Shown piece by piece: positions 22,991 to 34,596 of a stretch of 64,000 nucleotides of DNA. Position 1 is the stretch's first letter, and each line of letters opens with the position of its first letter. Source of the DNA: Saccopteryx bilineata (taxonomy: Eukaryota; Chordata; Mammalia; Chiroptera; Emballonuridae). The DNA is taken from the NCBI RefSeq assembly GCF_036850765.1, contig NC_089492.1, forward strand, positions 67,890,982 through 67,954,981, read 5' to 3'. A program made the translations under genes and the position numbers. The notes under the pieces were generated by a model, which had not been told where the DNA came from, searched no databases, and worked only from the letters and a program-made list of their open reading frames with translations.

Positions 22991-25900
22991 GGAGCATTTC
23001 AGTAGAATATGCTATTTTTATGTACCAGATATAAATAAGTTTAAATCCTTAGATATATTTATACTTCTGTAAGTACAGCATTACTATACTAAAACACACT
23101 ATTTAATATTTTAAATTTAGGCAGTTTTCTCAGTGGTCACAAATTATATTTACTTGTCTATATTTTGCATCTATTAACCATAAAAATATATTCTGTTATA
23201 AATATATCCTTCAGTAAACTCAACTGTAAAAAGATTGTCCCAGAGTTTCCTACGATCAAAACCTTAGGGAATCTCATTATTACAAATGGAACTCTTACAC
23301 TGGAGAAAGAGATGATAAAATGTAATTTTCAGAGCCTACAGAAAAGATTTCTCCTCTGTGCGTAGATGTCCATTTCTTCCTTCTGCACATCAACCATTAT
23401 TCTTTTTAGATAAAGAATCTGACCTAAAAGAACAACAACAAAAATAATAATTCTATTCTTTTCTTCCTTACTCCTTCAAAAGATAAAAAATATCATAAAA
23501 TGGTGATGATCTTTGTACCAGCACAGTTTTACAAATGCAAAGCCCTGATTAAAGAGATGGGCCAGCATGCCTCCAGAATCTTCCTCCAACTGTCCCCTCC
23601 CTCCTGGGCAGCTGCTCAGAGAGCAATGCCATCCGGTGCCCTCCGACATCTGCCTGCACTCCAGAAATCCAATACCAATTAATTAGATTTCCAGTTTCAA
23701 AGCAAGGAACAAAACCCCATCTCTTCAGGGACTGGGTTAAGATGAGTCATGCCACAAACTGGAGAAAAATCATTAATATTATATTCCATACACTTTTCTA
23801 AGTAATTATTATTCGTGTTTTCTCTCAGAACAAAGGGAAAGGTGAAAAGGGAAGTATTTGATCTCTAGAAATAGAAAGGATTTAAAAATACAGGGAAAAC
23901 GGGTGTTTTTTTGCAGCAGCTGGTTGAAATTGCTCTTTAGCATTGGCAGCTACAGGCAAACATTTGAAAGTAAAATTTCAGTTTACTGGTGAGAACAGCA
24001 ACAAATCAGAAAGCAAAAAATGTGCTTATCTTGAAAAAAGTGCAATTAGCTATTTTAAAATTATAAAGTGTTTTTTTTTTAAAGAACTTTATGTATTCTT
24101 CTAGAACATCATTTATTGATTTTTGGTAACTCACAGAATCCTGTAACATTAGAAATCATATCTATTTGTTTATGAGGCAACTGAGCTGAGAACAGACACT
24201 CACAGGGCCTTCCCACAACACACTGCCAGATGCCCCAGCAGTGGTAGTGGTGGCTCGGGGACAGCCACTAACTGCTCACTCTCCAGCAGCCACAGCAGCA
24301 AACCACCACCGGCGACTTCGAAACCTAAATGCTGTTTAACATCTGTTAGAGGGACAGGGCAATGTGGCCATTATGGAAGAGGCTCAACTCCTTCTCGACT
24401 TCATGGTTTTCAGGGTTTTTATTAATCATCTGAAGAGGCTTTGGAAAACTTGAGGAAATTAGTATATCTTTTAAAAGTCACAATTCAAACAAATATCAAT
24501 TATTAAAAATACTTCACTGAAAGATAACCCACAGGGTATTTACCCGGTTACAGAAAAATCTCAGCACTGTCCATGTTAAGAACTCCCTGCCACATTAGGA
24601 GTTTAGTTATTTTTATGTTTAGTCAAACATGAGGAGAGTTGTCTTTACTGAAGAAGTATTATTAAAAGTATAGAATCTTGGACAAAATGGAACCTGAGGC
24701 TCTATACAGGTTTTATAATTAACTCCACTGCTTCGAAATGAGTAAAACCACTCACCAAGAAATCTATCAACTTTTCAGTAGACTGAAGTCAAACACAAGT
24801 CTAATCAGCTCCACAACAAGGTTTAAGACTCTAGAGGGACTACATCCACACTTCCATCTCTTGTGTTTAGGAGCTGGGTAATTTCAGGTGAAGTGGCTCC
24901 CAAACCTGGCAGTGATTAGACCCCTGCAGAGCAAAGAAGGCACTGGAACAATGACAGGCACGTTCTGGCCAAGCACTATAGTTTAAATATTACAGGAGAA
25001 GTTATGTAGCATCTCAAAGGTTCTAGAAGGTAAAAGCAGAGAATTATGCATCTGCACCCAACTAAAATTAGAAAAGCTGCCATATGGCTCTGTGAAGCCA
25101 GCAGCACATTCTTATTCATTAGGAAGCATTCTGCTAACATAAAAACACAAGGCCCTTCCTGTGCTCTCCAAATGTGTTTATCTTTTCAGCATTAATGCAC
25201 TATATATCATCAGGCTGCTGAAACCTCCTGCCGTGCATATTAAAAACACGCAGCTGCACTTTCTTTAGTAGTGGGAGGAACCTAAGCCCCAAGTTGCCTC
25301 CCTTTCTTTCTGACATTGAACTTCTTGTTTCCCTTCAGCATGAAGAAACTGCAAAATGAACCAATCTCAAGGCTACTTCCGCCCAGCAAAACCCCCTCAC
25401 TCTCTGCTTCAGAGGCAGCAACATGCTTGGTTTCGTTTTCATCAGTGGTGGAGCCCGGGCACTAAACTGAACCAACAGTCATGCCACGAGTTTACAATGC
25501 GCAGGCCCTACTTGTAAAATGAGAGTAACCAGACAGACTCTGGGTACAAGTGCTAGGTTCTTTGTTTGTAAGAACCTCTTTCACTGTAAGTACCCTGCTT
25601 TGCATACTCAATGTATTGATAGGTAAAATAGTGGCTAGTTTTAGGTAGTAAACCCTATGAGTATCTAATAATTTAGCTAAAATCTTTTTCTTTTACATAG
25701 TCTAATATGCCTATGCTGTAGGAGTTTACATTTAAAGACAGGTCACAGAAAGAAACATAATGACACACACACTAAGCCACACAGACTGGGAAGGACTCCT
25801 GTTGTCAACCCAGGGACACATGGCTTCAGATGTATTGAGAATTCATCAACTGGAAGGCCACAAGCCATGTCGTCACCCTGATGTCAGCACCATCCATTCC

Positions 25901-26124
25901 CAGGGTGGCGGGGGTGTGTCCGTACCAGAATCATGTACAGCGACGGCTTAGTGAGAGAGAGAGAGGCAGGCAAACAGAATATGAAAACTACTTATTTAGA
26001 ATTCGTTCCACTTCACTGGGCTGTGCAAGCTGAGGCTTTAGGAATTCTCTGAATAAGGAAATGGAGGAATCAATTTGTTTAGAAGGCTGGAAGGTGAGAT
26101 TGAGACTAGATAAAGGTAGTAAAA
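22991..26124. other. Intron stretch without recognised elements
   Basis: About 3.1 kb of mixed-composition intron DNA. Short open frames (for example 23165-23365, 23500-23682, 25760-25951) have no domain or splice support. No repeat that I can name. Confidence 0.55.
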
Positions 26125-26136
26125 AAATAAAAATTA

Positions 26137-26490
26137 GCGTGACCAGGCGGTGGCACCGTGGATAGAATGTCGAACTGGGATGCAGAAGGACCCAGGCTCA
26201 ATACCCCAAAGTTGCCAGCTTGAGCGCAGGCTATCTGGTTTGTGCAAAAACTCACCAGCTTGGACCCAAGGTCGCTGGCTTGAGCAAGGGGTTACTCGGT
26301 CTGCTGAAGGCCCGCGGTCAAGGCACATATGAGAAAGCAATCAATGAACAACTAAGGTCTTGCAATGTGCAACGAAAAACTAATGATTGATGCTACTCAT
26401 CTCTCCATTCCTGTCTGTCTGTCCCTGTCTATCCCTCTCTCTGACTCTCTGTCTCTGTAAAAAAAATAAATAAATAAATAAAAAAAAAAA
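26137..26490 (+). mobile_element. Rhin-1-like SINE
   Basis: The head CGTGACCAGGCGGTGGCACC is followed by CCAGCTTGGACCCAAGGTCG and the (TCTG/TCCC) pyrimidine tail, then an A-rich end with (AAAT)n. Flanked by AATAAAAATTA (26125-26135) and AATAAAAATCA (26492-26502). Confidence 0.9.
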
Positions 26491-27040
26491 GAATAAAAAT
26501 CAATTGAGGTAAAAAAAAAAGTGAGAAAGAATGAGGTGGAGTTCTAATTCACCACTAATTCAGAATATTTCAGGGCAGCGTCTCAAAAAACACCAAACTA
26601 TAAAAATGTTCTATTTCTTTCAAATACATAATTCAAGCAAAGCCAATAAAATTACACTGTGGAGCACTTAAAAAAGGATTCTGACAAATAGGTTAAAATT
26701 TGAAAATGATATAAAAAATTGTTTCTAAAATTCTTAAAAAGACTTTGGTCTAGGTAGTGTAAATATTTGATCTCCCAAATCATTCTTCTGTTCACTGGCA
26801 CAGCAAACCTCACCTCTCAATAGTCCTACCTTACACCCCAGCAAGGCTCTTGTCTCACTCAACTCTGTACGCTCAGTGACCAACATAGAATTGACCACCA
26901 CACAGGTGTCCAATAAAGCCCAGGGAAGACAGGGAGGGGGCGGGAAGAAGGAAAGGAAGAAGGGCCGACCAGAGCATGAATCCCACTTCCCTTGGAGAGC
27001 TCACAGGGCTTCAATCTCAAAACTCACAAAGGTGGAGACC

Positions 27041-27048
27041 TTTGTGAT
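27041..27048 (+). repeat. 8-bp target duplication of the hAT element (left)
   Basis: TTTGTGAT, identical to 30121-30128. It fits the nTnnnnAn pattern of Ac-type hAT insertions. Confidence 0.95.
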
Positions 27049-28665
27049 CAGTGTTTCCCAACGTGGGGCCCACGCCCCACAGGGGGGCAATTCGATAGTT
27101 AAGGGGGGCAATTTGAAAATGGACTCGACACGACTTTAACTCTTTCGCCCTGGGCCGTTTAAATTCAATGCTAGATATCGGTGCCAAATTTAACAAAAAA
27201 TGCAATTCTTAAATAATTGCGGTAAATAATTATTAAGTATAATTTTGTTTGACGAGACCAAAATATCAACTGGGTGATTGGCGTCGTCAAGTAAACTTCG
27301 TCCTGGGTTCATCGCTGAACATGCTGTCTGCTGCGGGGAACCCTGGACGTTTTAAAAACTCGCTAAACGACGCAGTTATTCTCACCTAATTGGCCCATCG
27401 CAACTTCTGTAGTGTTTCACATCATTCAGTTGGTGTTTGAAATAAGTGTCAGTCAAAACTGTTGTAAAAGCTCGTTGATTTAATAAATATACATATATAT
27501 TGTATAGATATAATTGGTAAGTATTTGATTTTATTTTTATCAATATTAAACTCTTTATTAAGTACTTCTTGCATCGGGGCTAGAAAGCAATAATATTTTA
27601 TAAATATTATTGAGGCTATAATAGTGCATGCACGACAATTTTAATTTTAGAAGCATAACTTTCCAGAAAATTTTGTCAAGTGGAAAAAATATAGATACCT
27701 TTTGATTTGCGGTGGTAGTGTAGTAAATGTGTTATATACATTTAAATAAATATGAATTTTTAGTATATGTTTACTCTATGTCACATTGAATATATTTTAA
27801 CACATATTTTAATATTAGTTTTTAATTGATCTTATTTTTATTATAGCCCATAGTAAAATGAGTGGTGCAAGCAAGAAAAAAACTCGTCAATATTCGGAGG
27901 AATATTTAAAATTTGGGTTCATACCCGCTGTTCACGATGAGCGGATTCCTTTTAGTCTTTTATGCCAGCAATGCTTGACCAACGAATCAATGAAACGAGG
28001 TCATCTTGAGGCGCATTTGAATGCAAAACATAGTGCTCATATTAATTCAGATTTGAGTTACTTTAAAACTTTAAAGAAAAATTTTGAAAAAAGAACATTA
28101 AAGTCTCTATTTACTGCTCATACTTCAACTAATAATCGTGTTCTTGAGGCTAGTTATCAAATTTCTTTATTCATTGCTAAAACTGGAGAAAATCACACTA
28201 TAGGAGAGAATTTAATAAAGCCGTCAATATCAGCATTTCTTAAAACGGTTCTTGAAAAAGATGACAAAGATGTAAAAGCTATGCCACTCAGTAACAATTC
28301 TGTTAGCAGAAGAATAGACGAAATGAGTGAGGATATTGAAAAACTTATTGAAAAGCTGAAAACAAGAAAATTCTCCTTGCTAATGGATGAATCAACTTTG
28401 AGAGACAGTGAGGCAGTATTGATAACTTACGTAAGATATATTGATAAAGGACATTTTGCTGAAGAAATGTTGTTTTGTAAAAGATTAGAAAGCACCACTA
28501 CCTCCAAAGATATATATAATAAGCTAAAAAACTACTTAGATGTCAATGATATACCAATGAAAAATATAACATCTTGTGCTGCAGATGGTACTCCCAATAT
28601 GATGGGCAAGAAAAATGGCTGCTTAAAATTGATGAAAGATGCGAATCCAGAAATGATTCTTGTGC

Positions 28666-28704
28666 ATTCATAGGGAAAACTTGTGTTATTCATAGGGAAA
28701 ACTT
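28666..28704 (+). repeat. 17-bp direct repeat at the transposase frameshift
   Basis: ATTCATAGGGAAAACTT at 28666-28682 and 28688-28704, a 22-bp period. Compared with the expected reading, about 14 bases look added, which shifts the frame. This fits a small templated insertion. Confidence 0.85.
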
Positions 28705-29153
28705 GGTAGCTAAAAACATCTCGCCTGTTCTGAATGAAGTATTACATACAGTAATAAAGTGTGTTAATGCTATTAAAGCTAGTGCCAAATGTGAGCATCT
28801 TTTCAAGCTATTGTGTGAAGAACAAAATGAAGACCATGTGAGACTTTTACTTCATACTGAAGTAAGATGGCTATCTAAAGGAAACTGTTTGAAAAGATTT
28901 ATGGAACTGTTTGATACTCTTAGTGATTTTTTAAGCGACAAACCTGAAATGAAGTATCTGTTAACAATAGATGGTGAAGCATTTGTGAGTTATTTAGCCG
29001 ATATCTTTGAAAAACTAAATATATTAAATAAGCAACTTCAAGGAACAAATAAAACTCTTGTCGATGCAAAAGCAAAGATATTTGGTTTCATTCCCAATAT
29101 TGAGTTATGTCAGAAACATATTAACAACAAAAACTTTAAACAGTTTCATTGGC

Positions 29154-29351
29154 GGCCTGACCTGTGGTGGCGCAGTGGATAAAGCATCGACCTGGAAATG
29201 CTGAGGTCACCGGTTCGAAACCCTGGGCTTGCCTGGTCAAGGCACATATGGGAGTTGATGCTTCTTGCTCCTCCCCCCTTCTCTCTCTCTCTCTCTCTTC
29301 TCCCTCTCTCTCTCCTTTCTAAAATGAATAAATTAAAAAATAATAATAAAA
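29154..29351 (+). mobile_element. Short CCTGACCTGTG-type SINE inside the hAT transposase
   Basis: The head is GGCCTGACCTGTGGTGGCGC, then CACCGGTTCGAAACCCTGGG (B-box), a CT-rich stretch and an A-rich tail. Perfect target duplication TAAACAGTTTCATTGGC is at 29137-29153 and 29352-29368. Confidence 0.95.
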
Positions 29352-30128
29352 TAAACAGTTTCATTGGCTCCAAAAATGTGAAGTAACTGATACCGCTTTA
29401 CTTGTTATTGTCAATCATTTCAATATTCTATCGCTGATTTAAAAGAAAGATTTTCTGATTTAAAACAAATTGATTTCCCAATATGGATGATGCAGCCAAT
29501 GTTAGTGGATTTGTCTGATATATCAAATATGCAGTATCAAGAAGAACTCGCAGAATTGCAAAATGATGAGTCAGTTAAAGCTTTATTTAATATCAAAGGA
29601 GCGATGGCATGGCTTTGTGAGGAAACAGAAATCAAATACCCAAATTCAACCAAATGTGCAAGAAAACTATTGCTACCGTTTCCATCTTCATTTTTAGCTG
29701 AATGTGGATTTAGTGCTGTAAATGATTTACTGGTAAAAAAAAGAAATCGGCTGGATATAACACAACGTGGAGACTTGAGACTAAAGCTAACCAAATTGGA
29801 ACCTAATATAAAATCTCTGTGCAGCAAGCATCAAGCACAAAGATCACACTAAATTAAAATAATAAATTAATATAGAAAAATCTGTATTAAAATTATTTGG
29901 AATTTAAATTTCTGTTTTTCATTATATGTTTTGAAATTTTACTTACTGTGTTTTGTTAACAATTTCGTAGTGATTTCTTCCTAGAACCTATCATTTATGT
30001 TTATTAAGTGAACAAATCAATTTTTTAATGTTAAAAATTATGTATGTTACATAAGGGAGGACATAAAAATTTTAGAAAGGTTAAGGTGGGGCATGGCACA
30101 AAAAAGGTTGGGAAACACTGTTTGTGAT

Positions 30129-30571
30129 GGATGTCCAACGGATGTGTCCCAGAGGACCATCCTCACACCTGGCCTCCATCTGCCCCTTGAACCCTTCTTC
30201 TGTACTCTGAGTTCTCTGTGCTCCTACTTCCCTTTCATGGACATGACTCTTGCGCCTGGGTTCACTTTATGTTCTACTATCGGACCTGCTGGCTTTTCTT
30301 GCCTCATGTTTTTCTCCCATCTGCATATCTCTTTCTTCTGGGTTTTCTCTACAGATGGGACCTGCTGTTAGCGCCTCCTAAGGGGACTGCTGGAGCTGGC
30401 TCTGAGATGCTCCTGTCCCTTCCCCACTGAGTCTAACAGTACTGCAGGGAGGCTGGAACCCCATCTCATCCTGCCTACCACCATCTATTCTCATCCACTC
30501 ACTCGCAGCCTTTGCTTGACCAGTCATGGGAGGACCTCAAGAGCATGCTTTTTAAAAAGCAGGTGTTCCCA
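30129..30571. other. Intron stretch without recognised elements
   Basis: Pyrimidine-rich single-copy-looking DNA between the hAT and a SINE. Open frames here (30093-30371, 30218-30430) overlap the hAT end or lack any support. Confidence 0.55.
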
Positions 30572-30950
30572 TCTGACCAGGCGGTGGCGCAGTGGATAGA
30601 GCGTTGGACTGAGATGTGGAGGACCCAGGTTCGAGACTCTGAGGTTGCCAGCTTGAGCGCAGGCTCATCTGGTTTGAGCAAAGCTCACCAGCTTGGACCC
30701 ACGGTCAAGCTCACCAGCAGACCGAGTAACCCCAAGGTCGCTGGCTTGAGCAAGGGGTTACTCGGTCTGCTGAAGGCCTGCAGTCAAGGCACATATGAGA
30801 AAGCAATCAATGAATAACTAAGGTGTCGCAACGAAAAACTGATGATTGATGCTTCTCATCTCTCTCCATTCCTGTCTGTCTGTCCCTATCTATCCCTCTC
30901 TCTGACTCTGTCTCTGTAAAAAATAAATAAATATTTATAAAAAATAAAAA
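30572..30950 (+). mobile_element. Rhin-1-like SINE with an internal inverted insertion
   Basis: The head CTGACCAGGCGGTGGCGCAG is followed by the CAGCTTGGACCCACGGTC body. Target duplication TAAAAAGCAGGTGTTCCCA is at 30553-30571 and 30951-30969. Compared with the copy at 26137 it has about 35 extra bases that create a perfect 19-bp inverted repeat (30715-30733 against 30754-30772). Confidence 0.93.
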
Positions 30951-31841
30951 TAAAAAGCAGGTGTTCCCAATTTAAAGCACCTAATGCAAGAAGCCAATAG
31001 AACACAGAATCATACTATTCAGAGATCTGAAACATAAAATTATGCTATATCATATCATCCTAGCAGAGAAAGCAAAGCATTGGTAACAATGCAAGAATTT
31101 TGCAAAAAGATATGTAGCACCATGGCTCTGACCAACCACAGAAAGCCGGGGAATGGGGCTGAGGGAAGGGCATGCTATCAAGCGGTCAAAGCTGTTAGAA
31201 TTCACGAGAACAAAGGAAGTGGCTGCAAGGCAAGGGCAGTGTCAAGGTGTGCACGCCCACTCCCAGCATCACGGGGTCTGTGGGAGCCCATCTCCAGAGG
31301 AAGGCTCCAGAAATCCTTAAAACCTGCAACCACCCGAATCTCCTATAGGTGAAACTATCCAGTAGCTAAAAATGAGGTTCTTTCTAGTAATAAACGTGGC
31401 AGGCTTATTACCAAGACATAAACAAAACTAGGTAATTCCTATGTGAATGTCTAGGAAGGAAAAGAAGGAAAAACTAAGAAAGTAGTCTCATCTCTAGTCC
31501 ATTTCAGGCACTTTGACAAATCTACAGGCAAAGCTTACTATTCTGTGTGACCCTGAAACCACCACTACTGGTTGTTTGGTCAGTCCTTCTTTGTATGTTT
31601 GTTTAGACTCTGCCTGGTTAAAAAATTGGTGTTTTTTTTTTTTTAGGTTTTTTAACCCATCAGAAATTATGTATGGAAATGAGGCTACCTATGAGTTAAA
31701 TAAACACACGCAATGCAAATATGCAACCAAGAAAAAAAAGTGATATACACATTTCTGAGAAAGCCAGCTTGGGCCAAAAGCAGGAGGGAAAAGAGTGGAA
31801 TCCCGGGTCTACGAAGAGCGCCACTAACAGAAGGTCTAGAC

Positions 31842-32139
31842 CAGTGGTCCCCAACCTTTTTGGGGCCACGGACCGGTTTAATGTCAGAAAATATTTTCAC
31901 GGACTGGCCTTTAGGGTGGGAAGGATAAATGTATCACGTGACCGAGACAAGTGTCAAGAGTGAGTCTTAGACGGATGTAACAGAGGGAATCTGATCATTT
32001 AAAAAAAAATAAAACATCGTTCAGATTTAAATGTAAATAAAACGGAAATAATATAAGTTACTTATTCTTTCTCTGCGGACCAGTACCAAATGGCCCACGA
32101 ACCAGTACCGGTCCGCGGCCCAGGGGTTGGGGACCACTG
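31842..32139 (+). mobile_element. Non-autonomous hAT (MITE), copy A
   Basis: Ends CAGTGGTCCCCAACC and GGTTGGGGACCACTG are perfect 15-bp inverted repeats. Flanks GTCTAGAC (31834-31841) and GTCTAGAT (32140-32147) match at 7 of 8 and carry TA at positions 4-5, the Buster-type pattern nnnTAnnn. It is 298 bp with no coding capacity. Confidence 0.92.
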
Positions 32140-32330
32140 GTCTAGATTCTCCAAAGCAGAACTCCTATGGGAGGAATTACACAAAGTATCACTTTTACAG
32201 CATACAGAAACAGAAGTTTATTCAACTGTTTGAAATGTTTTTAATTTATTAAACTCACATTTTTACATAGTAAAGTGTGGGTACCCCTCCCCATCAACTA
32301 ATCTCACAATGGCCCTGGTCTTTTTGTTTT

Positions 32331-32698
32331 TTGGGTTTTTTTGTACTTTTCTGAAGCTGGAAATGGGGAGAGACAGTCAGACACTCCCACATGCGCCTGA
32401 CCGGGATCCACCCGGCACGCCCACCAGGGGGCGATGATCTGCCCCTCCGGGGCGTCGCTCCGTCGCGACCAGAGCCACTCTAGCGCCTGGGGCAGAGGCC
32501 AAGGAGCCATCCTCAGCGCCCGGGCCATCCCTGCTCCAATGGAGCCGTGGCTACGGGAGGGGAAGAGAGAGACAGAGGAAGGAGGGGGTGGGGGTGGAGA
32601 AGCAAATGGGCGCTTCTCCCATGTGCCCTGGCCGGGAATCGAACCTGGGTCCCCCGCACGCCAGGCCGATGCTCTACCACTGAGCCAATCAGCCAGGG
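32331..32698 (-). mobile_element. Ves-like SINE, antisense
   Basis: The head is the reverse complement of GGCCCTGGCTGATTGGCTCA at 32680-32698. Target duplication CCTGGTCTTTTTGTTTT is at 32314-32330 and 32699-32715. It landed at the tail side of the neighbouring Rhin-1-like SINE. Confidence 0.93.
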
Positions 32699-32715
32699 CC
32701 TGGTCTTTTTGTTTT

Positions 32716-32968
32716 GAGAGAGACAAACAGACAGAGACAGATGAGAAACATCAACTCATAGTTGCAGCACCTTAGTTGTTCATTGATTGCTTTCTCATAT
32801 GTGCTTGACTGGGGGCTCCAGTAGAGCCAGTGACCCCTTGCTCAAGCCAGCAACCTTTGGACTCAAGCTGGTGATCCCACACTCAAGCTGGTGACCTCAG
32901 GGTTTTGAACCTGGGTCCTCAGCATCCCAGGTCAACACTCTATCCACTGCACCATGGCCTGGTCAGGC
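32716..32968 (-). mobile_element. Rhin-1-like SINE, antisense
   Basis: GAGAGACAAACAGACAGAGA tail complement, TTCATTGATTGCTTTCTCAT, reverse body motifs, and the head at 32950-32968 (reverse of CCTGACCAGGCCATGG). Its T-tail side is split from 32311-32330 by the Ves-like SINE, so this copy is the older of the two. Confidence 0.88.
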
Positions 32969-34337
32969 AGAATGGCTGTGGCTTTTATGAACTCGGGCTG
33001 TACCAAGACAGTGTGGCCATCAGGGCTGACCACATAGAGTACTGTGCACAGAGGGGCAGAGCTATTCTGAGTGACACGCTCTGCACTAAGAACATCAGGA
33101 CCCTCTCACAGGAAGGCGCTGTCACCCTAGGATGAGATCTTAAGGTGTTTAGACCAATGTGAAGTAAAGTCCGGTAAGACAAAGGATCTAGCTTGTTTTG
33201 AAGGGCAAATATATGCCTCTACAGAATTTTCTTCTAAGCAAAGTGTACCTGATTTGTATTTGTAGATTTTCAATACAAATACCCAAACTTTGGCTGCAGA
33301 GAATGAACACCATTTAGGGTAGGAGATTAGGTGAAAAGAAGATTAGAAAGGATTTGGGAAATAATCCCAAAGTAGATTTGTCTAACTTGGTAAAATATGA
33401 AGTTCTTCTATCATTAGACCAGTATCCTAAATTCAAGACAGTCTAGAAAAGGAGTTCCTGTCAAACACCATTCAACAGTTATGATATTTCAAAACAATAA
33501 TAGGAATAGACTTAGATACATCTTTAAAGTGACCCTTTAACCACCTTCCGGATGACATCTCTCCAGGTTAGACAGGGGTGACTGTGCATCACCAGCCAGC
33601 CTTCCACACCACCTAAAGCCGCAGGAAGTAAAAAGATACCAGGGTCAGCTTGATGTAGAGACTGACATGCCCAACAGGCAGCAGGAGCCCAGTGACAGAG
33701 GGCCTTCTAAGGCACACCACTGGCACATCAGAGCCCGGCAGAAGAGTGGGCAAGAGATGCTCACAATTTGCACAATGAGGTCAAACTGAAGTTAGCAAAG
33801 AACAGCACTTACAAAGACCCCTGCACTTGATGTCCCTCTATCTCTTTTCCAGTGGAATCCTCTCCATTATGTTTGGTCCTGCAATTCTGCAGATGTTGTT
33901 AAGTGAAGGAGGAAAATATCATGACACCTCTAGTAATTTAGTAATTCTCTTGGGTTTTATATGTTATGTGCACTCAAGTATATAGACTGTTTTTAGCAGT
34001 CAAATCCACTCGCAAGAAATTTTTTAAGATCACTTATTTAACGATTTTCTTCTCCAGTAAAGATCATGAAAAAGTTTAAGTCACGACTGAAAGACAAAAG
34101 ACAGTGAGTGCCAGCCTATCTGACAGCTAAATCAGAAAAGGAAAATCCTCAGGATGTTAACTACAATTATCCAGAGGCCAAGGAACACATCAAAATTAAC
34201 TATCTAATTATAAATATAAAAGAGACATAGTAGTAATTGAGTTATGCCCTATCAAATTAACTGGTGTAAATTAGCTCAATTTAGTTTTGTTCTACATATA
34301 TTAGCCATAAGAGATGTTTCCCCACCATTCTACAACC
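32969..34337. other. Intron stretch without recognised elements
   Basis: About 1.4 kb, no supported exon or repeat. Small open frames at 32985-33182 and 32905-33135 are unsupported. Confidence 0.55.
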
Positions 34338-34345
34338 CTTCAGAT

Positions 34346-34567
34346 CAGGGGTTGTCAAACTTTTTTTATAAAAACTGCCCATTTTTGCAGTGCTAGTCAA
34401 CCTGGTCCCTACCACCCACTAGTGGGTGTTTTAGCTTTCATGGTGGGCAGTAGCAGAGCAACCAGACGCCGGGATTGGCCCGCCATGAAAGCTGGACCGC
34501 CCGTAGGGACCAAGTTGACCAGCACTGTAGAAGTGGGCAGTTTTTATAAAAACTTTGACGAGCCCTG
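34346..34567. mobile_element. Fold-back hAT MITE with ~100-bp inverted arms
   Basis: Flanked by identical 8-bp CTTCAGAT (34338-34345 and 34568-34575), which fits nTnnnnAn. The left arm reads TATAAAAACTGCCCATTTTT, CAGTGCTAGTCAACCTGGTC and AGCTTTCATGGTGGGC. The right arm contains the reverse complement of each with few mismatches, so the 222-bp element is almost wholly a hairpin. Confidence 0.92.
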
Positions 34568-34596
34568 CTTCAGATAATGAAAGAAAATCTTCATAA

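Larger units (their letters stand above)
27858..29852 (+). pseudogene. hAT transposase (ZBED5/Buster-Charlie type), two lesions
   Basis: Cut-and-paste transposase of the enclosing hAT. Block 1 (27858-28673, 271 residues) starts MSGASKKKTRQYSEEYLKFG. It has a BED-type zinc finger (C36, C39, H53, H58), then the first catalytic Asp in LLMDES (D177) and the second in CAADGTPNMMG (D243). The frame is then lost: the 17-mer ATTCATAGGGAAAACTT occurs at 28666-28682 and again at 28688-28704. Block 2 continues in the next frame with IHRENLVAKN and HTEVRWLSKGN to about 29153, where a SINE splits the gene. Block 3 runs from about 29369, with an in-frame stop near 29440 in one frame. It ends at 29852 with the hAT dimerisation region (LLLPFPSSFLAECGFSAVN). 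The family call rests on these motifs. Confidence 0.9.
27049..30120 (+). mobile_element. Complete hAT DNA transposon (3072 bp) with broken transposase
   Basis: Perfect 14-bp terminal inverted repeats CAGTGTTTCCCAAC (27049-27062) and GTTGGGAAACACTG (30107-30120), with TTTGTGAT on both sides. A purine/G-rich GGGGGGCAAT motif repeats near the left end. It has about 0.8 kb of AT-rich 5' non-coding DNA, a ZBED-type hAT transposase in three blocks, and a 3' region. One SINE (29154-29351) is nested inside. The length without the SINE (about 2.87 kb) fits an autonomous hAT. The low divergence of the reading frames suggests a fairly recent insertion compared with the old Tigger and MER5 relics here. 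Confidence 0.93.

Noticed and set aside
32304..32726. 140-codon open frame on the minus strand
   Set aside because: It spans a SINE and its target duplications; no protein domain or splice support.
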